Shown here: positions 10,431 to 17,802 of the stretch, piece after piece
Layout: each line of letters opens with the position of its first letter
Position numbering within the stretch: the first letter of the stretch is position 1
Assembly: GCF_007954405.1 (NCBI RefSeq)
Contig: NZ_CP042344.1
Span: 310,001 to 374,000 of the forward strand
Length of the DNA stretch: 64,000 nucleotides
Reading direction: 5' to 3'
Origin: Comamonas flocculans
Lineage (GTDB): Bacteria > Pseudomonadota > Gammaproteobacteria > Burkholderiales > Burkholderiaceae_C
Translations under genes and position numbers: made by a program
Notes under the pieces: model-generated
What the model saw: only the letters and a program-made list of their open reading frames with translations
What the model was told of the DNA's origin: nothing
Database searches by the model: none

Positions 10431-10458
10431 TTGGCAAGCGGGCTTTTCCCGCTAGTAT
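10431..10458 (+). promoter_or_regulatory. candidate sigma-70 promoter for the SWIB gene
   Basis: TTGGCA at 10431-10436 and TAGTAT at 10453-10458 are separated by 16 bases and lie about 65 bases before the SWIB start. An inverted repeat (AGCGGG/CCCGCT) sits between the boxes. The matches are reasonable but not perfect. Confidence 0.4.
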
Positions 10459-10523
10459 CCGTGCCCGGTTCAGTCGCTGCCAAGCACTGGCTTTCTCATG
10501 GACAAGACAAGGACTACCGACAC

Positions 10524-10811
10524 ATGGCAACCGCAAGCAAGAAGGCTCCCGCCGCCAAGAAGCGCACCCCCAACGCCGCTTTCATGAAGCCGCTCACCCC
10601 CGACGCCGCGCTGGCTGCCGTGATCGGCAACAAGCCTCTGCCGCGCACCGAGATCGTCAAGCAGCTGTGGGTCTACATCAAGGCCCACAACCTGCAGGAC
10701 GCGAAGAACAAGCGCATGATCAATGCCGACGCCAAGCTCAAGGCGCTGTTCGGCAAGCCGCAGGTTTCGATGTTCGAGCTCGCCGGCCTGATCGGCAAGC
10801 ACGTGAGCTGA
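10524..10811 (+). CDS. SWIB/MDM2 domain protein
   Basis: A 95-residue protein made of a short basic N-terminal tail (KKAPAAKKR) and one SWIB domain. The domain is recognisable from FMKPLTPDAALAAVIG, LPRTEIVKQLWVYIKAHNLQ and KRMINADAKLKALFG. SWIB domains are best known from eukaryotic chromatin remodelling complexes, but stand-alone copies occur in many Burkholderiales and in Chlamydia. The bacterial role is unresolved; DNA or nucleoid binding is a fair guess given the basic tail. It has its own candidate promoter and terminator. Confidence 0.92.
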   Translation: MATASKKAPAAKKRTPNAAFMKPLTPDAALAAVIGNKPLPRTEIVKQLWVYIKAHNLQDAKNKRMINADAKLKALFGKPQVSMFELAGLIGKHVS

Positions 10812-10835
10812 GCGTCTGCAGCCCCTGCGACAAAG

Positions 10836-10857
10836 ACCGGCGCGAGCCGGTTTTTTT
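10836..10857 (+). terminator. rho-independent terminator after the SWIB gene
   Basis: ACCGGC-GCGA-GCCGGT followed by seven T. The stem is short but GC-rich, with a tetraloop, immediately downstream of the SWIB stop codon. Confidence 0.85.
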
Positions 10858-10877
10858 GTGCCCGAAGAAACTATTTG

Positions 10878-10896
10878 AATGCGATGAATTCTCATT
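10878..10896 (+). promoter_or_regulatory. candidate Fur box before bfd-tonB
   Basis: The 19-base site AATGCGATGAATTCTCATT reads as a 9-1-9 inverted repeat. The half-sites AATGCGATG and AATGAGAAT agree at six of nine positions, and AATGAGAAT matches the usual Fur half-site. It lies 40 bases before bfd and upstream of tonB-exbB-exbD, genes that Fur usually controls. Fur binding is inferred. Confidence 0.45.
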
Positions 10897-10935
10897 TATA
10901 CTTGCAACCCACAGGGCTTTGGGCCAGTTGCCACC

Positions 10936-11163
10936 ATGATCGTTTGTGTCTGCCACCGCATTTCCGACCGCGAGATCGCACGCCATGCGCGCGCCGGACT
11001 GAGCTTTGACGAAATCCAGCTGGAACTCGGCGTCGCCACCCAGTGCGGCTGCTGCGAGCAGACGGCACGCGAGCTGGCGGACCAGTGCTGCAGCGCCCAC
11101 CCGGTTGCGGCATTGCACAATACCGTGCACGACGGTGCCGAGCACCCGCTTGCCGCGCTCTGA
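10936..11163 (+). CDS. bfd: bacterioferritin-associated ferredoxin
   Basis: A 75-residue [2Fe-2S] protein of the Bfd/BFD-like family. The four cluster cysteines are visible as MIVCVC at the N terminus and TQCGCCEQ in the middle. Bfd delivers electrons to bacterioferritin so that stored iron can be released under iron limitation. The residues after about 60 are less conserved. Its position upstream of tonB-exbB-exbD and behind a possible Fur box fits an iron-responsive unit. Confidence 0.9.
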   Translation: MIVCVCHRISDREIARHARAGLSFDEIQLELGVATQCGCCEQTARELADQCCSAHPVAALHNTVHDGAEHPLAAL

Positions 11164-11185
11164 ATCGCCGCACCGCGAGATTGCA

Positions 11186-11237
11186 ATCAAATCTGGCGCA
11201 AACCCTTGATGGGCAAGCGCCAGCAGCTATTTTTAAA
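11186..11237 (-). repeat. dispersed palindromic repeat, copy 1
   Basis: Read on the reverse strand this copy contains AATAGCTGCTGGCGCTTGCC, then CATCAAGGGTTTGCGCCAG, flanked by short AT-rich ends (ATTTAAAA and TTTGAT). It is one of about nine copies in the window. Its left end, as oriented here, reaches the first base of the tonB start codon. Confidence 0.75.
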
Positions 11238-11992
11238 TGAGTCATTTCGAGCACTATGCGCAGGCGCGCGGCAACGCGCGCACGGCGGCCGTCGTCGGCT
11301 CCGTGGTGGTGGCGCACGCCCTGGCGATCTGGGCGCTGCAGACCGGCCTGCTGCGCGAGGCGGTGCAGATCGTCGTGCCCGTGCAGGTGCTCAGCGAATT
11401 CATCTCGCCGCCGGCACCCGCGCCGCAACCCCCGGCCCCGCCACCGCCGCAACCGCCCAGGCCCGCACCGCCTCCCCCCCCCGTGCCTCCAGCGCCGGCG
11501 CCCCCACCGGTGCGCCACGCACCCAGCCCGCCCAAACCCAAGGCGCCGGCGCCCAAGCCCGCACCGATGCCGCTGGCCATTGCCGACCCCACGCCGGCCG
11601 CGGACGCGCCCGTGGGCGTGATCGAACCCCAGCCCCCCGCGCCGCCCATGCTCGCGCCCGTGGCGCCGCCGCCGCCCGCCCCCCCGGCGCCGCCGGCACC
11701 ACCCGCGGTGGTCGCGCCGTCGAGCAACGCCAGCTACCTGAACAACCCGCCACCGCAGTACCCGGCGATCAGTCGCCGCCTGAACGAGCAGGGGCTGGTG
11801 GTGCTGCGCGTGCTCATCGGCACCGACGGCCTGCCGCAGAAGGTGGAAGTCAAGGAATCGAGCGGCTACGAGCGGCTCGACCAGGCGGCCGTCAAGACCG
11901 TGCTGCGCTGGCGCTTCGTGCCCGGCACGCGCGGCGGCGTGGCGGAGGCCATGTGGCATCTGCAACCGATCAATTTTGTCCTGACCTACTAG
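11237..11992 (+). CDS. tonB: TonB family energy transducer
   Basis: This 251-residue protein links ExbB-ExbD proton-motive force to outer-membrane receptors. It has one N-terminal membrane helix (residues about 17-37), a long periplasmic Pro-rich spacer of about 110 residues with PPPPP and Pro-Lys stretches, and a C-terminal TonB domain. The domain is recognisable from NPPPQYPAISRRLNEQGLVV, LRVLIGTDGLPQKVEVKESS and VKTVLRWRFVPG. The ATG at 11237 abuts a dispersed repeat, and no strong ribosome-binding site is evident in the repeat sequence. Confidence 0.92.
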   Translation: MSHFEHYAQARGNARTAAVVGSVVVAHALAIWALQTGLLREAVQIVVPVQVLSEFISPPAPAPQPPAPPPPQPPRPAPPPPPVPPAPAPPPVRHAPSPPKPKAPAPKPAPMPLAIADPTPAADAPVGVIEPQPPAPPMLAPVAPPPPAPPAPPAPPAVVAPSSNASYLNNPPPQYPAISRRLNEQGLVVLRVLIGTDGLPQKVEVKESSGYERLDQAAVKTVLRWRFVPGTRGGVAEAMWHLQPINFVLTY

Positions 11993-12002
11993 AAGAACCC
12001 CC

Positions 12003-12719
12003 ATGGAAACTCAACTCGGCCTCTGGCACCTCTGGGAACAGGGCGACTTCGTGACGCGGGCAACCGCCGCGATCCTGCTCGTCATGTCGCTGCTCACCTG
12101 GATCGTGATCCTGGTCAAAACCATGAACATCGTGCGTTTCAAGCGCGATGCGCGCAACGCCCGCGACTTCTGGCACAGCGAGGACTTCGCCGCAGGCCTG
12201 ACCAAGCTGGGCAGCAACCCCGGCAACCCCTTCCTCTACCTGGCGCTGGAGGCGCGCGAGGCCACCGCGCACCACCGCAACACCCAGGCGCACCTGCACG
12301 ACACGCTGGACGTGAGCGACTGGCTCACGCGCTGCCTGCGCAACTGCATCGACGAGTTCACCGCGAGCATCCAGTCGGGGCTGGCGATCCTGGCGTCCAT
12401 CGGCTCGACCTCGCCCTTCATCGGGCTGTTCGGCACGGTCTGGGGCATCTACCACGCCTTGATGGCCATCAGCGCGACCGGCGCTTCCACCATAGACAAG
12501 GTGGCCGGGCCCATCGGCGAGGCCCTCATCATGACCGCGCTGGGCCTGGCGGTGGCGATCCCGGCGGTGCTGGGCTACAACGCCCTGGTGCGCGGCAACA
12601 AGTCCATCCTCAACCAGCTCGCCAGCTTCGCCCACGACCTGCATGCCTACTTCGTCACCGGCGCGCGCGTGAGCCTGCCGGGCGAGTCGGGCAACGTGTT
12701 GCCGATGAAGAAGGGGTGA
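12003..12719 (+). CDS. exbB: biopolymer transport protein ExbB
   Basis: A 238-residue inner-membrane protein of the MotA/TolQ/ExbB family. It has an N-terminal helix near residues 18-38 and two further helices around 140-165 and 175-200. The family core reads LAILASIGSTSPFIGLFGTV, then IGEALIMTALGLAVAIPAV. It forms the proton channel with ExbD and drives TonB. It starts ten bases after tonB and ends four bases before exbD, so the three form one operon. Confidence 0.93.
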   Translation: METQLGLWHLWEQGDFVTRATAAILLVMSLLTWIVILVKTMNIVRFKRDARNARDFWHSEDFAAGLTKLGSNPGNPFLYLALEAREATAHHRNTQAHLHDTLDVSDWLTRCLRNCIDEFTASIQSGLAILASIGSTSPFIGLFGTVWGIYHALMAISATGASTIDKVAGPIGEALIMTALGLAVAIPAVLGYNALVRGNKSILNQLASFAHDLHAYFVTGARVSLPGESGNVLPMKKG

Positions 12720-12723
12720 AGCC

Positions 12724-13134
12724 ATGTCCTTCGGAACGCAGGACGATACCGACGAGGTGATGAACGAGATCAACGTGACGCCGCTGGTGGACGTCACGCT
12801 GGTGCTGCTCATCATCTTCATCGTCACCATTCCGGTGATGAAGCATGCGGTGCCGGTGGACCTGCCGCGCGCCGTGAGCCAGAAGGAGGTGGTGCAGCCC
12901 GAGACCATCCGCCTGTCGATCACCGCCGACGGCAAGTACCACTGGAACGAGAGCGACATCGCCGACGACGAGCTGGAAGCGCGGCTGCGCCAGGAAGCGG
13001 CCAAGGACCCGCAGCCCGACCTGCACATCCGCGGCGACAAGGATGTGCGCTACGACCGCGTGGCCAAGGCCATGTCGGCGGCGCAGCGCGCGGGCGTGCG
13101 CAAGATTGGCTTCGTCACCGACCCGAGCGAATAG
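12724..13134 (+). CDS. exbD: biopolymer transport protein ExbD
   Basis: A 136-residue protein with one membrane helix and a periplasmic domain. The proton-binding Asp is in NVTPLVDVTLVLLIIFIVT, the family hallmark. The periplasmic part ends with LHIRGDKDVRYDRVAKAM and KIGFVTDPSE, which is normal for ExbD. It completes the TonB-ExbB-ExbD complex encoded just upstream, and it converges on the following reverse-strand gene with only 18 bases between stops. Confidence 0.93.
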   Translation: MSFGTQDDTDEVMNEINVTPLVDVTLVLLIIFIVTIPVMKHAVPVDLPRAVSQKEVVQPETIRLSITADGKYHWNESDIADDELEARLRQEAAKDPQPDLHIRGDKDVRYDRVAKAMSAAQRAGVRKIGFVTDPSE

Positions 13135-13152
13135 GCGGCGGGCGCCGCCGTC

Positions 13153-13560
13153 TCACAGACCCAGGGCGGCGATGCCGGCCTGGGCAATCTGCGCGTCCTG
13201 CATCGACTTGACGCCGCTCACCCCCACGGCGCCTATGCATTGGCCGTCCTTCACGATGGGCACGCCGCCCTCCATCAGGGCCTGGAGTTCGGGCACCGAG
13301 AGGAAGGAAGTGCGGCCGTTGTTGATCATTTCCTCGAAATTCTTCGTCTCGCGCCGCCCCAGCGCGGCCGAGCGCGCTTTGGCCGGTGCCACGTAGGCGG
13401 CCATCGGCGCGCAGCCGTCGAGGCGCTGCAGCCACAGCGGGTGCCCGCCCGCGTCGGCAATCGCGATGGCCACGGCCCAGCCGTTGCGCAGCGCCTCGGC
13501 CTCGGCGGCGGCGGCGATCTGCTTGATGTCGGACAACTCCAGCGTGGCTTGTGTCTTCAT
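13153..13560 (-). CDS. GlcG/HbpS family heme-binding-like protein
   Basis: A 135-residue cytoplasmic protein of the HbpS/GlcG (DUF336) family, recognisable from AIADAGGHPLWLQRLDG, the AYVAPAKARSAA segment, and VPIVKDGQCIGAVGVSG. HbpS of Streptomyces binds haem and senses redox stress; GlcG is found in glycolate operons. No secretion signal is seen with the ATG at 13560, which has an AGAGAG ribosome-binding-site-like stretch upstream. The function here is unknown. Confidence 0.83.
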   Translation of the reverse strand: MKTQATLELSDIKQIAAAAEAEALRNGWAVAIAIADAGGHPLWLQRLDGCAPMAAYVAPAKARSAALGRRETKNFEEMINNGRTSFLSVPELQALMEGGVPIVKDGQCIGAVGVSGVKSMQDAQIAQAGIAALGL

Positions 13561-13781
13561 GGTGTGCTCTCTTTTTTTGCAAGTGAAATGAAACCGGAGG
13601 TACAGCATAGCCGCGTGCACCCCGAAGGGGCAGGCGGGCGCGGGCAAAACAGTCTTGCCTCCGGATGGCGCAATCTGGCGGGCCTGGCGAGCTCTTGCAT
13701 CGGGCACTTTCGTCGCCACGTAGAATCACAGCCATACGCCCCGAGGCGTCCTACCGTTGCCGATTCAAGGAGGTCGACACC

Positions 13782-14477
13782 ATGAACACTGAAATCACCC
13801 GCATGGGCTCCGCCGCTGGCTATGGCCTGTCGGCACAGGAGCGCCATCGCGTCCTGCGCAATACCTACTGGCTGCTTGCACTCAGCCTGGTGCCCACGGT
13901 GCTCGGCGCCTGGGTGGGCGTGGCCACCGGCATCATGCAGAGCCTGCGCGGCGGCGTGGGGCTGATCGTCTTTCTCGGCGGCGCCTTCGCCTTCATGTTC
14001 GCCATCGAAAAGACCAAGAATTCGGGCAAGGGCGTGGCGGTGCTGCTCGCCTTCACCTTCTTCATGGGGCTGATGCTCTCGGGCCTGATCGGCCTGGTGC
14101 TGGGCATGAGCAACGGCGCCAGCCTCATCATGACGGCCTTCGCCGGCACGGCGGGCGTGTTCTTCGTGATGGCGAGCCTGGCCAGCGTGATCAAGCGCGA
14201 CCTCACGGGCCTGGGCAAGTGGCTCTTCGTCGGCGCGCTGGTGCTGGTGGTGGGCGCGGCGATCAACGTCTTCGTCGGCTCCACGGCCGGCGTGATGGCG
14301 ATCTCGGTGGCCGCGATCGGCATCTTCAGCGCCTTCATGCTCTACGACATCAAGCGCGTGCTCGACGGCGGCGAGACCAACTACATCAGCGCCACGCTGG
14401 CCCTGTACCTGGACATGTTCAACGTGTTCCAGAGCCTGCTGGCGCTGCTGGGCATCTTCGGCGGCAGCAACGACTGA
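13782..14477 (+). CDS. Bax inhibitor-1/YccA family membrane protein
   Basis: A 231-residue protein with about seven membrane helices in the BI-1/YccA arrangement. After a short cytosolic start it has LRNTYWLLALSLVPTVLGAW, and it ends with AFMLYDIKRVLDGGETNYIS, which carries the conserved acidic residues of the last loops. E. coli YccA modulates the FtsH protease and eukaryotic BI-1 is a calcium channel; the role here is not known. CAAGGAGGT lies ten bases before the ATG, a near-perfect ribosome-binding site. Confidence 0.92.
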   Translation: MNTEITRMGSAAGYGLSAQERHRVLRNTYWLLALSLVPTVLGAWVGVATGIMQSLRGGVGLIVFLGGAFAFMFAIEKTKNSGKGVAVLLAFTFFMGLMLSGLIGLVLGMSNGASLIMTAFAGTAGVFFVMASLASVIKRDLTGLGKWLFVGALVLVVGAAINVFVGSTAGVMAISVAAIGIFSAFMLYDIKRVLDGGETNYISATLALYLDMFNVFQSLLALLGIFGGSND

Positions 14478-14503
14478 TACGGCCTGGCAGCGCGCCAGCC
14501 CGC

Positions 14504-14528
14504 AGCCCCGCCCCGGCGGGGCTTTTTC
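14504..14528 (+). terminator. rho-independent terminator after the BI-1 gene
   Basis: AGCCCCGCC-CC-GGCGGGGCT followed by TTTTTC. The nine-base-pair GC stem lies 27 bases past the stop codon. Confidence 0.85.
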
Positions 14529-14569
14529 TTGGGGCTCAACAATCGCGCGCGGCTGCCGATAATGAAGGC

Positions 14570-14953
14570 ATGCCCACGCGCCGCCGCTTCCACCGCACCG
14601 CCGCCCCCGCCCGCTGGGCGCTGGTGGCCAGCGGCCTGCTGTCGCTGGCCGGCTGCGACATCCCGGGCCTGGGGCCGGACCCGCGCGAGCTCGCGCGCAG
14701 CGCCGAAGCGCAGGCCATAGGCGGCGCCTGCCGCTTTGCCATGCGCGGGCTGGAAGACTGCTACACGCTCAACCCCAAGGCGGCCAAGGCGCAGATCTTC
14801 GCCGGCTGGAAGGAGATGGACCAGTACATGCGCGAAAACAAGGTCGAAGCCGTGCCCTCGGTGCTGACCCAGACGGGCAAGCCCGCCGCCCGCAGCGACG
14901 ACGCGGACGAGGACGATGCCCCCGCCCGATCCGGCGCGCGCAGCCGCGGCTGA
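14570..14953 (+). CDS. small lipoprotein, function unknown
   Basis: A 127-residue protein with an Arg-rich start, a hydrophobic segment and a lipobox LLSLAGC, which predicts a lipid-anchored protein. The mature part has two cysteines (GGACRF and LEDCYT) that could form a disulfide, and it ends in an acidic then Arg-rich tail. I do not recognise a domain. It sits between two genes with their own signals and has a weak ribosome-binding site. Confidence 0.7.
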   Translation: MPTRRRFHRTAAPARWALVASGLLSLAGCDIPGLGPDPRELARSAEAQAIGGACRFAMRGLEDCYTLNPKAAKAQIFAGWKEMDQYMRENKVEAVPSVLTQTGKPAARSDDADEDDAPARSGARSRG

Positions 14954-14986
14954 TCCGCGCCCGCGGCCCGCTGCCCGCCGGCGCGC

Positions 14987-16420
14987 TCAGGCGGCGCGCT
15001 CGAACACCGCCATGCTCTCGACGTGCGCAGTGTGCGCAAACATGTTGACCACCCCCGCGGCCTTGCAGCGGTAGCCCGCCTGGTGCACCAGCAGGCCGGC
15101 GTCGCGCGCCAGCGTGGCGGGGTTGCAGCTCACGTAGACGATGCGCTCGGGCGGCTGCCAGTCCTGCGCAGCCACGGGCAGCGGCGGCGCGCCTTCGGCC
15201 TGCAGCCGGGCCTGGTGGATGTCCGCCAGGGCCTTGACCAGGGCAAACGCCCCTTCGCGCGGCGGATCGACCAGCCAGCGCCGGGCGCTGCCGTAGGCCA
15301 CGAGCTCGGAAGGCGTGATCTCGAACAGGTTCTTTACCTCAAATTCCGTAGCTGCCAGCGCTTGCCCAGCAAGCCTTTGGGCCTGATTTGATGCAAAATT
15401 TTCTCGTGCACGCGCAATCAGCGCGCTGCTGCCCTCCACGCCCAGCACGCTGCCCGCGCGCGTGGCGATCGGCAGGGTGAAATTGCCCAGGCCGCAGAAC
15501 CAGTCGATCACCCGGTCCGTCCTCCCGGCCTGGAGCAGCGCCAGCGCACGGCCCACCAGCACGCGGTTGATCTGCGGGTTGACCTGGGTGAAATCGGTCG
15601 GTCGAAAGGCGATGGTGATGCCGAATTCGGGCAGCCGGTAATTCAGCGGCGCGGCGCCTTCATCCATGGGGTGGGCCGTGTCCGGCCCCTTGGGCTGCAG
15701 CCACCACTGCACGCCATGCGCCTGGCCGAAGGCACGCAGCAGCTCCTGGTCCGCGGGCGACAGCGGCTCGAGGTGGCGCAGCACCAGCACCGTGAACGCG
15801 TCGCCGCAGGCCAGCTCGATCTGCGGGCAGGTGTCGCGCGCGGCCAGCGAGGCGACCAGCGCACGCAGCGGCAGCAAGAGCGCATCCACATGCGGCGGCA
15901 GGATCTTGCAGGTTTGCATGTCGGCGATGTAGCGGCTCCTGCGTTCATGAAAGCCGACCAGCACCGTGTCCTTCTTGAGCACGTGGCGCACCGCCAGGCG
16001 CGCGCGGTAGCGGTAGCCCCAGGCGGGGCCGTGGATGGCGGGCAGCACGGTCTGTGGCCGGACCTTGCCCAGATGCCAGAGGTTGTCTTCCAGCACCCGC
16101 TGCTTCATCGCCACCTGCGCCGCCGCGTCCAGGTGCTGCATCTTGCAGCCGCCGCAGGCGCCGACATGCAGGCCGAAATGCGGACACGGCGGCCGGGTGC
16201 GCAGGCTGGACTCGCGGTGGATCTCGGTCAGATCGGCCTGCTCCCACTGGTTCTTGCTGCGCCGCGTGCGCGCGCTCACCAGCTCTCCGGGCAGCGCGCC
16301 GTCGATGAACACCACCTTGCCGTCGCCGCGGTGCGCAACGCCCTGGGCCTCCATGTCCATGGAAGTGACCTCAAGCCAGTCGGCGGGGGTTTCGGGGAGG
16401 TTCGGCTTGGCTGCGCTCAT
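14987..16420 (-). CDS. rlmD: 23S rRNA (uracil-1939-C5)-methyltransferase RlmD
   Basis: A 477-residue RNA m5U methyltransferase. It has an N-terminal TRAM-like domain ([13 protein letters not shown]), an iron-sulfur cluster loop ([18 protein letters not shown]), an AdoMet site ([14 protein letters not shown]) and the catalytic Cys in [12 protein letters not shown]. The ATG at 16420 gives the usual N terminus. A dispersed repeat is inserted in frame (15339-15393) after the AdoMet-binding part and encodes [17 protein letters not shown]. The flanking catalytic motifs are intact, so the enzyme is probably active. Confidence 0.92.
   Translation of the reverse strand: MSAAKPNLPETPADWLEVTSMDMEAQGVAHRGDGKVVFIDGALPGELVSARTRRSKNQWEQADLTEIHRESSLRTRPPCPHFGLHVGACGGCKMQHLDAAAQVAMKQRVLEDNLWHLGKVRPQTVLPAIHGPAWGYRYRARLAVRHVLKKDTVLVGFHERRSRYIADMQTCKILPPHVDALLLPLRALVASLAARDTCPQIELACGDAFTVLVLRHLEPLSPADQELLRAFGQAHGVQWWLQPKGPDTAHPMDEGAAPLNYRLPEFGITIAFRPTDFTQVNPQINRVLVGRALALLQAGRTDRVIDWFCGLGNFTLPIATRAGSVLGVEGSSALIARARENFASNQAQRLAGQALAATEFEVKNLFEITPSELVAYGSARRWLVDPPREGAFALVKALADIHQARLQAEGAPPLPVAAQDWQPPERIVYVSCNPATLARDAGLLVHQAGYRCKAAGVVNMFAHTAHVESMAVFERAA
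15339..15393 (+). repeat. dispersed palindromic repeat, copy 2, inside rlmD
   Basis: This copy reads TCAAATTCCGTAGCTGCCAG, then CGCTTGCCCAGCAAGCCTTT and GGGCCTGATTTGATG. The ends (TCAAAT and ATTTGA) are complementary, as are CTTGC and GCAAG in the middle. It is translated in frame as part of rlmD on the opposite strand. Confidence 0.8.
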
Positions 16421-16544
16421 GCGCACCGATTGTCGCAAAGCCGGTGGCGGCGGCGCGCCAGCGCAGAAGAAAAATTCCGGCGCGGCCGGGCGGCCTGGCC
16501 CACACCCGCGGAGCGCACCCCGCCCCGTGCAGGCCGCGCGCCGC

Positions 16545-16862
16545 TCAGGAAGCGGCGCCTGCGGCTGCGGCCTTGCGCTGGTTCTTTCTGGCGCCGCGCG
16601 CCGGCGCCTTGGCACTGGCCTTGAGCGGCAGCCGGTTCACCGTGAGCTCGCAGCCGAAGTTGTCCAGCGAAAACACCATGCTGCCCCCGGGCGCCACCCG
16701 CGGCAGGGTTTCATGCAGCGGGCGCGACATGTCCACCGGCGGGTGCTGCGCCCGGTACACCACCTGCTGGTCGGGCCCGTAGACCACGTAGCAGGCGGCC
16801 TGGGCCGCCGGCATGGCCAGCGCCAGGACGGCCAGCGCCAGCGCCAAACGAATGTGAACCAT
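16545..16862 (-). CDS. small secreted protein with basic tail, function unknown
   Basis: A 105-residue protein with a clear signal peptide (residues 1-23, ending AAQA). The mature part starts [20 protein letters not shown] and holds a second Cys (NFGCELTV), so one disulfide is possible. The last 20 residues are Lys/Arg/Ala-rich. I recognise no established domain, although the first half resembles small periplasmic proteins of Comamonadaceae. It diverges from the TlpA-like gene with 73 bases between them. Confidence 0.7.
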   Translation of the reverse strand: MVHIRLALALAVLALAMPAAQAACYVVYGPDQQVVYRAQHPPVDMSRPLHETLPRVAPGGSMVFSLDNFGCELTVNRLPLKASAKAPARGARKNQRKAAAAGAAS

Positions 16863-16935
16863 GCCGCCCTCCTGCCGTGGTCTTGGGAACCGGATCATTA
16901 TTGCGCGCTTTGCCGCTCGTGCATACTCGCGCGCC

Positions 16936-17778
16936 ATGGAACGCACCCTGGCCCTCGGGCCGCTGGCCCTGCCCTGGAGCATGCTGCTGCTGATGCTCGC
17001 CTGGCTGCTGGGCTCGCTGCTGCACGAAGGCCTGGCGCGCCGGCGCGGCCTGGGCGCGGGCATGCACCACAGCTGGCTGATGCTGCTGGCCATCCTGCTG
17101 GCCGCACGCGTGGGCTACGTGCTGGCGTTCGCCCGCGAATACGCGGCCGCGCCCTGGGGCGTCCTGGACGTGCGCGACGGCGGCTGGTCGCCGTGGTGGG
17201 GCCTGAGCATGGCGATCAGCTACCTGCTCTTCCTGTGGGCCAGCACCAACCGCTGGCGCGCAACGGTCAGCGTGGGCACGCTCGCCGCGCTGGCGCTCTG
17301 GGGCAGCGGCTGGCTCTGGCTGCACCAGGGGCCGCCCGCGGGCGTGGAGCCGCCAGCCACGGCGCTCGCCGACCTGCCCGACTGGCAGGGCGATGCCCTG
17401 GACGGCAGCGTGCTGGCGCTGTCCGCCCTCAAGGGCCAGCCGGTGGTGCTGAACTTCTGGGCCACCTGGTGCCCGCCCTGCCGGCGCGAGATGCCGGTGC
17501 TGCTGCAGGCCAGCCGCGAGCAGCCCCAGGTGCGCTTTCTCTGGATCAACCAGGGCGAGGACAAATTCAAGGCCGGCCGCTACGCTCAGCAGCAAGGCCT
17601 GCCCGCGGGCAGCGTGCTGCTCGATGCCGACTCCACCCTGAGCCACGGCCTGGGCCTGCGCGCCCTGCCCACCACGCTGTTCTACGACGCCCAGGGCCGG
17701 CTCGTGGCCGCGCGCGTGGGCGAGCTTTCCGCGGCCACGCTGGCCGAGCGCCTGCGCCTGGCTACCGCGGGCCGCTGA
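16936..17778 (+). CDS. TlpA-type thioredoxin with an Lgt-like membrane domain
   Basis: A 280-residue protein in two parts. Residues 1-130 form about four membrane helices with sequence reminiscent of prolipoprotein diacylglyceryl transferase (ARVGYVLAF, DVRDGGWSPWWG). After a short linker, residues 150-280 are a periplasmic thioredoxin fold with the active site TWCPPCRRE (Cys179 and Cys182) and the cis-Pro in ALPTTLFYD. It probably reduces disulfides outside the membrane, for example during cytochrome c maturation. The Lgt-like part is too short to be a full transferase. Confidence 0.83.
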   Translation: MERTLALGPLALPWSMLLLMLAWLLGSLLHEGLARRRGLGAGMHHSWLMLLAILLAARVGYVLAFAREYAAAPWGVLDVRDGGWSPWWGLSMAISYLLFLWASTNRWRATVSVGTLAALALWGSGWLWLHQGPPAGVEPPATALADLPDWQGDALDGSVLALSALKGQPVVLNFWATWCPPCRREMPVLLQASREQPQVRFLWINQGEDKFKAGRYAQQQGLPAGSVLLDADSTLSHGLGLRALPTTLFYDAQGRLVAARVGELSAATLAERLRLATAGR

Positions 17779-17802
17779 GCACCCGCGGCGCGTGGGGCCA
17801 CG

